Part shown: positions 1 through 10,388 of the stretch, one piece after another
Layout: each line of letters begins with the position of its first letter
Numbering within the stretch: position 1 is the first letter of the stretch
NCBI GenBank assembly: GCA_946807835.1
Contig: OX327686.1
Location: 1,922,001 to 1,986,000 of the forward strand
Origin: Ailanthus altissimus
Taxonomy: Eukaryota > Streptophyta > Magnoliopsida > Sapindales > Simaroubaceae
Direction of reading: 5' to 3'
DNA length: 64,000 nucleotides
Made by a program: the position numbers and the translations under genes
The notes under the pieces: generated by a model
Seen by the model: only the letters and a program-made list of their open reading frames with translations
Databases searched by the model: none
Told to the model about the DNA's origin: nothing

Positions 1-221
1 ACTCACTGAGCCACAAGCTCACCCTTTTTCCTATTTTTCCCAGGTTGTCACAAGAATTTGTGCAGTGTGATACAGTCATCACATTTTGAGGTTGGCTAAC
101 GTGCATAGCTGCATAAGTGTCTCAGTCTGTGTATTTGTATATGTTTTGTATAGTGGAGCATATGTGTACACTTTTTGTTGAGGCAGGTAGCCTCATTATA
201 TTATATGTATGAGTAAAGAGT

Positions 222-1511
222 ATGTTAGTCACATGTCATCGCAGGATCTGCCTCGATTCTCGAGGAGGGCTCGGGTTGGGTCCTGTCACCGATAGGCAGC
301 GAGACTGGATTAAGGATTTTCAGGAGAAGGTCATCACCACAATGAACAGTATTCAAACCCAAGTAGGGGAGCTACGCCAAGGGTTTGAAACTGTCAAGGA
401 GGATGTAATGCTGTGCAAGTGGACGGTGGCAAACAGGTCTGTCGCCGCTCAAGTTTCGGTGTCTGCACCAAGGGTCGATGCTCCTAAGCCCAAGGAGTTC
501 AGCGGACAGCGGAACGCCAAGGAGCTCGACAATTACTTCTGGCATATGGAGAGATACTTTGACGCCCTAGGCTTATGGGATGAGGATAAGGTAAACACCA
601 CGACCCTATATCTCTCTGATCATGCAATTCTGCGGTGGCGTAGGAAGAGCGAGGAGATTCGCAAGGGTACCTGCACCATCAACACCTGGACAGAATTGCA
701 ATAGGAGCTGAAGCATCAATTCTATCCGGAGAATGTGGCGCGCGACGATAGGAAGCGTCTAAAGGAGTTGAAACAGGTCAAGTCTATTGGCGAGTACGTA
801 GAGGAGTACTCACTGTTGATGCTGCAGATCCCCAATATGAGTGAAGAAGACTTGCTGTTCAATTTCATCGACGAATTATAGACTTGGGCGTCCAATGAGC
901 TGAGGTGGCGTGGAGTGCAGAACATATCCAACTCCCTCACATTGGCGGAAACACTCACTGATTATCGCAATGGTGATGCGGGAACGTCTAAAAATTCGAA
1001 GCCCAATCACAGCAAAGGTGGGGGAACCAGGGAGTCTCAACCTCCGCAGGATAAGGAGGGGAAAGGTAAACCGCCCATAGGGAGAGAACAGAAGCGCAAC
1101 GATGGGAGAAAGCTGAGATCTAGCTGCTTCCTTTGCGATAAGGATCATTGGGTAAAGGACTATCCAAAGAAGAAGGCTATCAACACAATGTCGGAGACTC
1201 AACAAGCGGGCAAACAGGGACAATTGGGATGTTTGCAGTTGCTCAATGCCCTCAATGCCAAGCGGGCAGCCCGTACGCCAACAGGAAAGGCACTGATGTA
1301 CGTTAAAGCCTACATTAACGGGGAAAAGACTCAAGCACTAGTGGATATTGGAGCTGCGCACAACTTTATGAAATATGTAGAAGCAGTACGCTTGGGCCTC
1401 AAGGTGGAGAAGGGGATTGGCTACCTCAAGACTGTAAACGCCGCAATTAAGCCACTGGACGGGGTCATTTGTAGAGTTGAAATGAGCCTCGGAAAATGGA
1501 GCGTAAGGTAA
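222..1511 (+). pseudogene. gag: Retrotransposon gag and start of protease, broken
   Basis: One reading frame runs from about 222 to 1500, interrupted by TAG at 702-704 and 879-881. The N-terminal part is a coiled-coil-like Gag region followed by a capsid-type segment (about 500-950) with the usual WHMERYF-like motif. The zinc knuckle at about 1122-1170 has the spacing CX2CX4HX4, but the last metal ligand is Tyr instead of Cys (CFLCDKDHWVKDY). The protease begins near 1290; its active-site triplet, normally Asp-Thr/Ser-Gly, reads Asp-Ile-Gly at about 1343. A one-base loss near 1503 moves the remainder of the protease to the next frame, which then meets TAG at 1571. Both the knuckle and the protease are therefore probably inactive even apart from the stops. 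Confidence 0.88.
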
Positions 1512-3156
1512 ACTTTTCGGTAGCCCCTCTTGATGATTTTGATGCTGTTCTTGGTATAGATTTTTTGCGGTAGTTTAATGTGGTGCCACTTTCCCGACAC
1601 AACTATGTATGTATCCTAGAGGGAAGACCATGCATGGTGCTGATAGTAAACAAGCCAACAGGTGGGCAATCCAAGCCCAACGCCCATACCACTCTCTTGT
1701 CTGCCATTAAACTGAAGAAGGGAGCTAAGCGGGGATAAGAGACATACCTCGCCACGATATGAGAGGCATATGATGAGGCGTACCGGGGCAAAGAAGAGCT
1801 GCCAGCAGAAATCACAAAAGTGCTCAAGCAGCACTAAGACGTGATGCCAGCAGCACTACCACAGAAATTACCACCAAGACGGGCGATTGATCACGAGATT
1901 GAGTTGGAGTCAGGAGCTAAACCTCTAGCCAGAACGCCCTACCGAATGTCTCCACCAGAGTTAGCAGAGTTGCGAAAGCAGCTCAAGGAGCTACTGGATG
2001 TAGGGTTTATCCAGCCATCTATGGCGTGCCCGTGCTTTTTCAGCGCAAGCACGACGAATCATTGCGGTTGTGTATAGACTACTGGGTGCTGAATAAGGTC
2101 ACTGTCAAAAATAGGTATCTCATTCCTTTAATTGCTAACTTGTTTGATCAGTTGGGACAGGCGAAGTACTTTTCGAAGCTGGACTTGCGATCAGGTTACC
2201 ATCAAGTGCGGATAGCCGAGGGTGATGAGCCGAAAACAACCTGTGTAATGCGTTATGAGGCCTTTGAATTTCTTGTCATGCCGTTTAGTCTCACAAACGG
2301 GCCAGCCACTTTCTGCACACTGATGAACAAAATACTCCAGCCCTTCATCGATAAATTCGTTGTCGTGTACTTAGACGACATCGTCATCTACAACAACACT
2401 CTCAAAGAGCACGTGAAACACTTGAAATCTATCTTGAAGGTGCTCCGCGAGAATGAGCTGTATGTGAAGAGGGAGAAGTGTTCATTCACCAAGTCGGAGG
2501 TAGACTTTTTGGGTCACAAGATCAAAGAAGGTAGGTTGATGATGGATAGGGCAAAGATTTGCGCCATAGTGGATTGGGAGGCACCCACGAAAGTTACCGA
2601 GCTGCGGTCTTTCCTTGAGTTAGTCAACTATTATCGAATATTTATCAAGAGCTATTCCACCATTGCTGCACCCCTTACCAACCTGTTAAAGAAGACTAAA
2701 GCATGGGAGTGGACTAAGGAGTGTCAAGGGGCTTTTGATCGACTGAAGACAGCAGTGACCAAGGAATCAGTCTTAGCATTACCGAATCACTTGTTACCGT
2801 ATGAGGTACATACTGATGCTTCTGACTTTTCCATTGGTGGTGTATTGGTGTAGCAGGACCATCTGATCGCGTATGAGAGCCAGAAACTCAATGAGACGGA
2901 GAGGCGCTATACGGTACAAGAGAAAGAGATGACGAGGGTCATCCATTGCCTGCGTACTTGGCAGCACTATTTGCTTGGGGAAAAGTTCGTAGTGATGACG
3001 GACAACATAGCGACGAGTTACTTCTAAAGTTAGAAGAAACTCAACCTGAAGCAAGCTAGGTGGCAAGACTTTCTGGCGGAGTTCGATTATGAGCTCGAGT
3101 ACAAACCGGGAAAGGTGAATGTGGTGGCAGACGCCTTAAGCCGAAAGGTCGAGTTA
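1512..3156 (+). pseudogene. pol: Retrotransposon protease end, reverse transcriptase and RNase H, broken
   Basis: The protease tail and linker read in one frame from 1508 to about 2030, with stops at 1571, 1736, 1760 and 1835. A small deletion near 2022-2030 then shifts the frame just before the fingers of the reverse transcriptase. The polymerase proper (about 2026-2600) shows LCIDYWVLNK, the KLDLRSGYHQ block and the catalytic YLDDIVIY motif with both aspartates intact (about 2371-2394). RNase H follows (about 2800-3080), with the TDAS and TDN acidic motifs visible and stops at 2851, 3025 and 3031. The family is clear; the product cannot be made whole. Confidence 0.92.
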
Positions 3157-4617
3157 GCAGTTATAAGCAAGCTGAAAGGAGACTTGCTCGGCCTATTTCA
3201 TGAGGGAATAAAGCATGATCTCGTAGCCACACAGTTCACCACTCAAGCACAAAAGGGAAAGACTCAGCGATTTTGGATAGAAGATGGGCTTCTCTACACC
3301 AAGGGACGCTGGGTATATGTGCCAAAGTGGGAGAACTTGTGGTATAACCTCATTAGGGAGTGTCACGACACGAAATGGGCAGGACAGTGGCACACACACA
3401 CCCTATTGAAGACAGTTTACTATTGACTATACATGCGGGAAGAGATAGAACAGTTTGTTAAGACTTGTCTCGTGTGCCAACAGGACAAGATCGAGCAGCA
3501 GAGTCCCGCAGGACTACTGGAGCCACTGCCCATACCGGAGAGACCTTAGGAGAGCATCTCTATGGATTTCATTGTAACTTTGCCAAAATCTGAGGGGTGT
3601 GGAACTATCATTGTGGTGGTAGATCGATTTTTCAAGTATGCGACTTTCATACCAGCACCCAAGGAGTGTAATATGAAAGAGACAGCTAAACTTTTCTTCA
3701 AGCACGTAGTCAAGTACTGGGGGTTGCTGAGAGTAATAGTCAGCGATTGTGATACGAGGTTTACGGGGAGATTTTAGATTGGATTGTTCAATCTCATAGG
3801 ATCGGAGCTTCGCTTTTCCACCATCTTTCACCCATAAACGGATGGGCAGACCAAGAGGGTGAATGCATTACTAGAGCTATACTTGCGGTTCTTTGTGGGC
3901 GCAAATCAGCAAGATTGGGGCAAGTTACTCGATGTGGCACAGTTCTCATACAACCTGCAGAGGAGTGAGTCAACAAACCAGAGTCCGTTCGAGTTAGCTA
4001 CTGGCCAGCAACCTCTCACGCCGCATGCGCTCGTATCCAGCAATACAGGGAAGAGTCCAGCAGCCTACAAAGCTGCAAAATCCTGGCAAGAACAGTCGGA
4101 CAAAGCGCGGGTGTGTCTGGACAAGGCGACAAAATGGATGAAGAAATGAGCTGACGGTAAACGAAGACATGTTGAGTACAACATAGAGGATTTAGTGATG
4201 GTGAAAATCCTTCCGACGTAGCACAAGTCTACGCGCCCACTTCATAAGGGCCTTGTTCGGAAATATGAAGGGTCATTTCCTATTGTCAAGAGGGTTGGCA
4301 ATGTCTCGTATAACGTGGAGCTGCCTTCGAGACTTCGACTACATCCAGTGTTTCACGTAAGCTGCCTAAAACCATACCATGATGATGCGGAGGACACGGA
4401 GCATGGGCCACAAACCAAGGCACCATTGGGAGTTTCAACATCTTATAACAAGAAGGTTGAACTTATCCTTGATGTGAGGATAGTACGTAAGAAGAACTGC
4501 CGCCCGAGTCGTGAGTATCTTGTCAAGTGGAAGGGATTGCCCGATAGTGAAGCAAGCTGGGAACCCGAGAACGCACTGTGGCAGTTTGAGAATAAGGTGC
4601 GCGAGTTCCAGTAAGGA
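3115..4617 (+). pseudogene. Retrotransposon integrase with C-terminal chromodomain, broken
   Basis: Integrase continues in the same frame as the RT. The zinc-binding N-terminus (HHCC type) ends in TCLVCQQDK near 3465-3490. The catalytic core supplies the first Asp at MDFIVTLP (about 3562) and the second at VSDCDTRF (about 3739). The expected catalytic Glu, 35 residues further on in the DGQT motif, is Lys (codon AAG near 3853). Stops interrupt at 3424, 3547, 3775, 3835, 4147 and 4219. The chromodomain at about 4452-4614 is well kept, with YLVKWKGLPDSEASWEPE; in chromoviruses this domain reads histone marks and guides insertion into heterochromatin. Loss of the DDE glutamate alone would stop integration. 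Confidence 0.92.
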
Positions 4618-4641
4618 CGAGACGAGGGCGTCGCGTGAATT

Positions 4642-4654
4642 TGGTGGGGGAGAA
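4642..4654 (+). promoter_or_regulatory. Polypurine tract of the chromovirus
   Basis: A G-rich purine run (TGGTGGGGGAGAA) lies directly against the first base of the 3' LTR. This is the expected position and composition of the plus-strand primer used in reverse transcription of LTR retroelements. Confidence 0.8.
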
Positions 4655-5124
4655 TGTCACGCCCCAAGTGCTCTCAAGCATTTTCTCGAGCACTTGGTGC
4701 GCGACTAGGTCTGCTGGAGGCCTCTTGGACCATGGAACGCTACATGGACCGGAACTTCTAGAAGGCCCGCTGTTTGGATGAAGAACCAGGCTGGGCCCGT
4801 GACTTATTAGGGTAGTTCACCTTAATTAGAATTTCATAAAAGGTAGAATGACATCTTGGAATATTCTAGAGAATATTATCCCATCTTGTATGTACACCGT
4901 TAGATCATTTAGATCTCAACCGTCAATTGTATAGGGCTACTATTATATAAAGGGGAGACCCTCACTTGTATAATTCATCTCATAGCTTTGTTTTCTCTTC
5001 AGCAATATAGAGAGCATTTGTGCAAACACTTGGTGTACTTGTTTTTCTCCTTTTTGTGTAGTTTTTTCGACTGCTTAGCACACAACGCATCTAAGGCTGC
5101 ATGGTTCAAAAACAGTCCGTGACA
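4655..5124 (+). repeat. 3' LTR of the chromovirus (470 bp)
   Basis: The LTR starts TGTCACG right after the polypurine tract and ends CGTGACA, so its termini form a perfect 7-bp inverted repeat in the TG...CA style. A TATATAA box at 4944-4950 followed by AGGGGAGACC gives a probable U3/R promoter. The flank after the LTR begins TAGTG; the matching target-site duplication should precede the 5' LTR, outside the window. LTR age cannot be estimated because only one copy is visible. Confidence 0.87.
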
Positions 5125-6594
5125 TAGTGCTTCTAATATCAAAGTGTTTAAGTTTGAGTCCGACAATAATTCCTCTAACATATTGTCAGGAATTCCATTA
5201 TTTAAGTGTTAGGTTTGAGACGATTGATAATTCTTTTTCTATGGTAAAAGGTATGGTATGTATAAAATCTTAAGAGTAAGTACTATATTTTTTAAATAAT
5301 ATTTTAAAATAATGAGTCAAGTAAGGTTAGGTTCGGTTCAATTTAGTTTCTTTTTTTGTAATTGGATTGAAATAGTTACTTTGATTTTTACATAATTGAC
5401 ACAAAAAAATCGAACTGATTTTTTCTGGTTCGATTTTGAACTAAAAATGTGAACTTTTTTTTACATTTTTTTTTTGCTTTTTTCATTATAAATTGTGAAG
5501 CTTATATTTAGTAGATATAATATATAACATCTTTCACCACCGAGAGATAGGATCTAGAAATCACATTACATTTGATAGATATAAAGTTTCACGAATGTAA
5601 CTCCTCTTTGAGGTTATATAAGTGTTAGTTAGCATAGATATAAAGTTTAACATTAATAATACAACACTTGCATTATCTTAGGAAAATTATCTAGTCATGC
5701 ACTATATGAATGTTGAACTATCCTACCACACAATACCACATAAAAGAGTAAATAATTTGCATAAATATGTATTGATTAGTTTTTACAGGAAAGTAATCAC
5801 ATTCACAATAACACTATAGGATATCGTAATGAAGTGAAGGAGAAGTAAATTGTTCAAACTTGATTCTTGTAAGCAAATACGAAAGGAAAATTTAAATGAC
5901 TCGTACAATTGTCTTAATAGGACTTTCATTCTCTGATTTCACACACGAAATTAAAAAATTGGTTTTGAATTTGTATAAATGTAAAGATATTGTCCCCTAA
6001 CATCCATTGGAGCTCTTAGGCCCAGCTTCTTTAGAGACCGTTCAATTTAATTTAAAGCTATTTTATCAAGCTCAATATTAGTCCAAGCTCGCTAACCTTT
6101 ATCATCTAGCTTATGAGTCTATTAGGTGGGATTCATGCATCAATCCACGTTATCACTTAGTCTTATAATTAGAGATCACATTATTAGAGCTAAGTCACAT
6201 TCTTTGTCATTATTGAGCTTTATAATTAATGTACACATTAATAAAGTCCAATCACTTTTTATGTTAATATTAAACTCGCTAAATACCTAGTTAGAGCTAC
6301 ATAGCATGACAACCGAATAAAAAGACAAGATTTTAAAAAAGAAAATCTCAAGAGACTATTAGCAATTCTCCATGTCAGTACGTGATAAGTCCCAATCCCC
6401 TGCTAATAAAATGATGAGATTTTTTTTAAAGTTTGTAAGATAGATTAGCATTGCACTTATTGAAACTCATGACATAGCACTTACAATCTACTTAACCCTC
6501 AGGCCAATTCTTTTAAAAAGTAACCAATCTTAATATATTTTGTACTTAAAGTTTCATAGAGGTATAATTACCTAAGAGATATATATATGTATAC
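5125..6594. other. Intergenic AT-rich DNA with no gene recognised
   Basis: I found no coding exon on either strand. I looked specifically for the missing last exon of the WAT1-type gene to the right (- strand, expected just here) and did not see it. The block is AT-rich and unclassified. Confidence 0.55.
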
Positions 6595-9500
6595 CAGATA
6601 ATCTGCTGCATACAGTGTAATATTGAAGCTCAGCTTCCATTGTTTCCGATTATCTCTGTCCAAGCATAAAGCAAAAACGACAGATTGAATTGATCCCATC
6701 AAAGACATGAGAGCTGCGCTTGAGTAATGACGTGGATATCTCTTACTCATCTTAGCCTGTTCTTGTATTGAATTAAATATTAATTAAAATCACTTAGACA
6801 AAGGTAATTAACTCGCTCAACTGTCTGAGCAGGTTTCCTTGGGAAGCAAAAGACAAGACGGTTGTAATTGGAGTGAAAGCTCGTCGTTAGTAAAAACCTC
6901 CGTCTTGGATTAGATTTAAAAAGGAGACATTTTTTTTCTCAAACATTTTGTATTTATACACATAAATCTAAAACTCTTAAAAGGGAAATTACCACTTCTC
7001 TTTTTTTTTTTCTTCATATTTATCACTTTGTTTATTATTATTATTATTTTCAGATGATCCAATTATACTCTATTGTAAGAGAAAATCTACTTTTAAAGGT
7101 ATACTAGTCTTTTTACATAATTATTTCATATTTTTAAATTTTAATTCAATAAAATACCTTAAAAGGTCTACATATTTTGTTTTTAGTATTTTTTTTTTCT
7201 TTTTATCTTAATATTTTAGTAAATGAGTTTTTGTCTTTTAGTCTATTTGGCTTTCAGCATTTTAGTAATTTTTTTTAAAATATAAAAAATTATAATGATT
7301 GAGAATTAAGTATGAATTTTTTATACATTAATTTGAAAAATATCAAAATTATTATCATATTCATAATAAAAATTATTAAATTAATATAATTATTAAATCA
7401 TTAAAATTTATAAATGTTTATGTTTAATATAATATTTAAATTATTTTGTGACTTTTAGTTATTTATTTAAATTTTGAAAGTCATTAAATATTTTATTAAA
7501 TATTTCAAAAAATTTAAAAATTTATATATTAAGATAAATGTTAATAATTTTTTATTTTATATTTTGGGCCTACTATTAAATAAGTCCAACAACCCATTTC
7601 ATTGTGTCTTTTAAGAGAGCACATAAACAATTAACAAAACCTAAAAAAAAGTAGAAGGCGAAATTGGTGAAAACGACAAGAATCAAAATTATTATTTTAT
7701 TCAATTCATGTCACTTTATTATATTTGAATTATAACTCTACCATATTATTTGATAAGTCTATCACATGCATTTTCACATCATGATAAAATTATCACATTA
7801 TGTTAAAGCTCATCTTATAATAATAAGTCTATTTGCATATAAATTAAACTCTATTATTCCATCTAAATAGGAATGAAATTTTGTCACATGAAATACTATA
7901 AAAAGCATACATTATACGTTTATGTTAAATAAAGACACATTCAAGAATTGATTTGAAAAAATTGTACAAAAAAAATAAAGAAAGCATTAGAGCATCAATA
8001 CCCTATTGCTTGAAATACTTTCACACACCGCACATTTGTGTTAATCATACATTAACTTCAGCGTTGAAATGTCTTTTTTTATAGGAGGATGGTGTTCTTC
8101 TTCAACAATTTTTAATAATTCAAAAGGTTAAGAGGTAATTTCTTGAGAGTTTCGAGTGATGAAAATAATTTATCTTATAATATTATATTTTAAAATATTA
8201 ATTATACTTATTTTATAAATTTAATGTATTTATATAGGAATAACTTTTATGTACATGTCACAAATAACTGTATAAATATAATCATATATATTAACTTTTA
8301 CATCTCACTTGTCATATCAAGGGTGAAGTAATAAAAGGAAAAAAAAAAAGTAACCACTAAATAGAACCTTTCTTAGAGTGAAGGGTAATAAGATAATATG
8401 GAAAAATTAAGAAAATAACTATAAATATAAAAATAAATAAATAACAAAGGAGAAAGTGACAATTTCCCTTCTCAAAAACTGGTAGTTGGCTCTTTGAAAA
8501 GCTGGCTAATTTTCGTTCATTTAAGGGATAAAAGACAGATTATTTATGAAGATAATAATGGTCGATTCATGTAATTAATCATTTGTAAACCTTGTAATTA
8601 ATTAATTTAAAGGGTCCAATATACACCAGAAGTGTCCAAGACAATCGTGTTTATTTAAGGTTAAACCATTGACAAAATTTGTACTAATTAAAAGGGAAAT
8701 ATTTTCTTTGAAACATCATCTACCAAAATGCTACAGAGGATCAAATAGTTTAATTGTGATCCATCCGAGCTTATTCTATTATCCTAAAAAACACAAGTTA
8801 AAACCTCATTACGAGAGATCATTTTTATAACTAGAGATAGTTGTCCATCTTATTAAAGACAAAGAATTCTACTTTAGTATAAGAGAGATAAAATAACTCT
8901 CACTTAAAAATGACAAAAATCTCGCGCAAGAAGAAAATCATTAAATAACACCATTCGAGTTTTAAATGAGAAATATTTAATTTAGCTAAAAATATATATA
9001 GAAATAACTGAAGTAAGAGAGAATTCACCTGAATAATCAACCAGATTGCATAAGAGAAAGAACTACCAAGAGATGACAAAGAGCCCGACAAATGGCTATC
9101 CAGCTTTCTTTGTAGCTGATCAACAACATGATGCAATATGTTTATATGTGTTGACCAAATTCCAATTTTCTTACGTTTATAAAAAGTGAGGATCATTGCT
9201 CCCCCTGTTCCCATTAAAGTTCCCAATACTTTAGCCTTTCCCCTTAGTGTTTCTACTCCAAGTTTCTCCATCCTAACTTATCACATAATTATATAAATTA
9301 ATTGACCTTATAATTAAGTTCTAATAGATGAGATGCAAACTTAGATGTAACAGTAATAGAATAAGAAGTTGATTATGGCGTATGTACCTAAAACATAGGG
9401 CTAGGATAAAGGTAATGGCAGGAGTGAAATTGGACATGGCAGAAGCAAATGTTGCAGATATTAAGAACAAGCTTTCTATGTACAAATTTTGAGCAAGTAA

Positions 9501-9956
9501 TCCCATTCAATCACAAACCATATTTTAAATTAAAGAACTTGAAATTACTCCACATCCCATAGAAAGATGATCGAGCATTAATTAAATTGAATATTTGGAC
9601 CAAACTAAACTTACCCAAATAACCCCGAAAGAAAAGCTTGGAATAGTATCACCCATGTAAGTTTTGGCCTACTCTTCCTGTGTGCAACAAAAAGAAGAAA
9701 CTGTTTTATTTTATGCATACTTAAGATTATAAAATGTTGTCAATTCGGATTTGGCATATGGGTATGGAAAAGAAAATTTTGCAAGAATGTAATATTAAAT
9801 AAGGTATCAACCTTTCAAAGATGAGAGCTAGAGGGGCGAAGAAAGCGGTAGCAAATATTATTCTGTAAGGACCCTCAAATTCATTCCATCATTTGCAGCT
9901 AATTTGTAAAAAATATTCATTCTAACATATGAAATTTGAACCAACACCATCATCAT
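6595..9956 (-). pseudogene. WAT1-related (nodulin MtN21/EamA-type) transporter, decayed
   Basis: Remains of a plant drug/metabolite-superfamily transporter (UMAMIT/WAT1-like, about ten membrane helices, amino acid or auxin-related transport in the family). Exonic pieces on the - strand: 9956-9812 (family hallmark FYKLAANDGMN), 9677-9615 (RPKLTWVILFQ), 9504-9388 (SATFASAMSNFTPAITF), 9272-9029 (LRGKAKVLGTLMGTGGAM) and 6756-6595 (HYSSAALMSLMGSIQSVVFA). Splice phases agree between pieces and most junctions have GT/AG. Three defects are visible. The first piece changes frame near 9866-9872, between its two halves. The acceptor before the 9504 piece lacks AG (AAT at the boundary). The terminal exon, with the last EamA helices, is not found down to 5125. 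Intron 9028-6757 is 2.27 kb. The missing exon may be lost or may lie beyond the retrotransposon, left of the window. Confidence 0.85.
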
Positions 9957-10383
9957 CACTAGTATTAATGTCGAAATTTAATATATATGAGTGTATGTAT
10001 GTAAAATAGTATTTATTACATAAAATACGTATCACATATATATTTAACATCGCAAAATAATTAAATAAATATAATAAATAATATATTAATTACATTAATA
10101 TATTTAAAGGGTTGATAAATCACCGGTTATACACGTGTATCTTAGGAGTTTGCCTGGAGATCAATTCGTTGATAATTCTAGTCACCAACTCGGTGAGCTT
10201 GATAAGTTAGAACAACAGCTCCATCAAATACTAAGTTTAACTCTTAAACCTATTAAATTTATTTTTCTCTTGATCAACTCTTTGATCAATAAAATAAATT
10301 CTTGTGTTGTAATTAGTGGCCAATACACTTTAAAACAATTTCATCAACAACACTAAAATAAAATTTGAAACCAATTCTCATCT
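9957..10383. other. Gene-less spacer between transporter pseudogene and solo LTR
   Basis: AT-rich DNA. A 73-codon open frame at 10135-10356 on the + strand resembles nothing I know and has simple composition, so I do not call it a gene. The last five bases before 10389 (CTTTC) are the left target duplication of the solo LTR. Confidence 0.5.
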
Positions 10384-10388
10384 CTTTC

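Larger units (their letters stand above)
1..5124 (+). mobile_element. Degenerate Ty3/gypsy chromovirus LTR retrotransposon (5' end outside the window)
   Basis: Read left to right, this block carries the standard order of a Ty3/gypsy element: gag with a zinc knuckle, aspartic protease, reverse transcriptase, RNase H, integrase, a C-terminal chromodomain, a polypurine tract and a 3' LTR. The chromodomain places it among the chromoviruses; I cannot settle the clade (Galadriel or Tekay-like are possible). Bases 1-221 look like the untranslated leader, and the 5' LTR and primer-binding site lie before the window. The frame is broken by about 15 in-frame stops and two frame changes (near 1503 and near 2026-2040), so it is dead as an autonomous element. 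Pol from about 2026 to 4614 nevertheless stays in one frame, which suggests decay mainly by point substitution. Confidence 0.93.

Noticed and set aside
1..221. Possible 5' LTR of the chromovirus
   Set aside because: Shows no similarity to the 3' LTR at 4655-5124; treated as leader.
9862..9868. Apparent splice acceptor in the transporter gene
   Set aside because: Continuous family coding on both sides; a small deletion is the simpler reading.
10135..10356. 73-codon + strand open frame
   Set aside because: AT-rich, low complexity, no recognisable motif, no intron signals.
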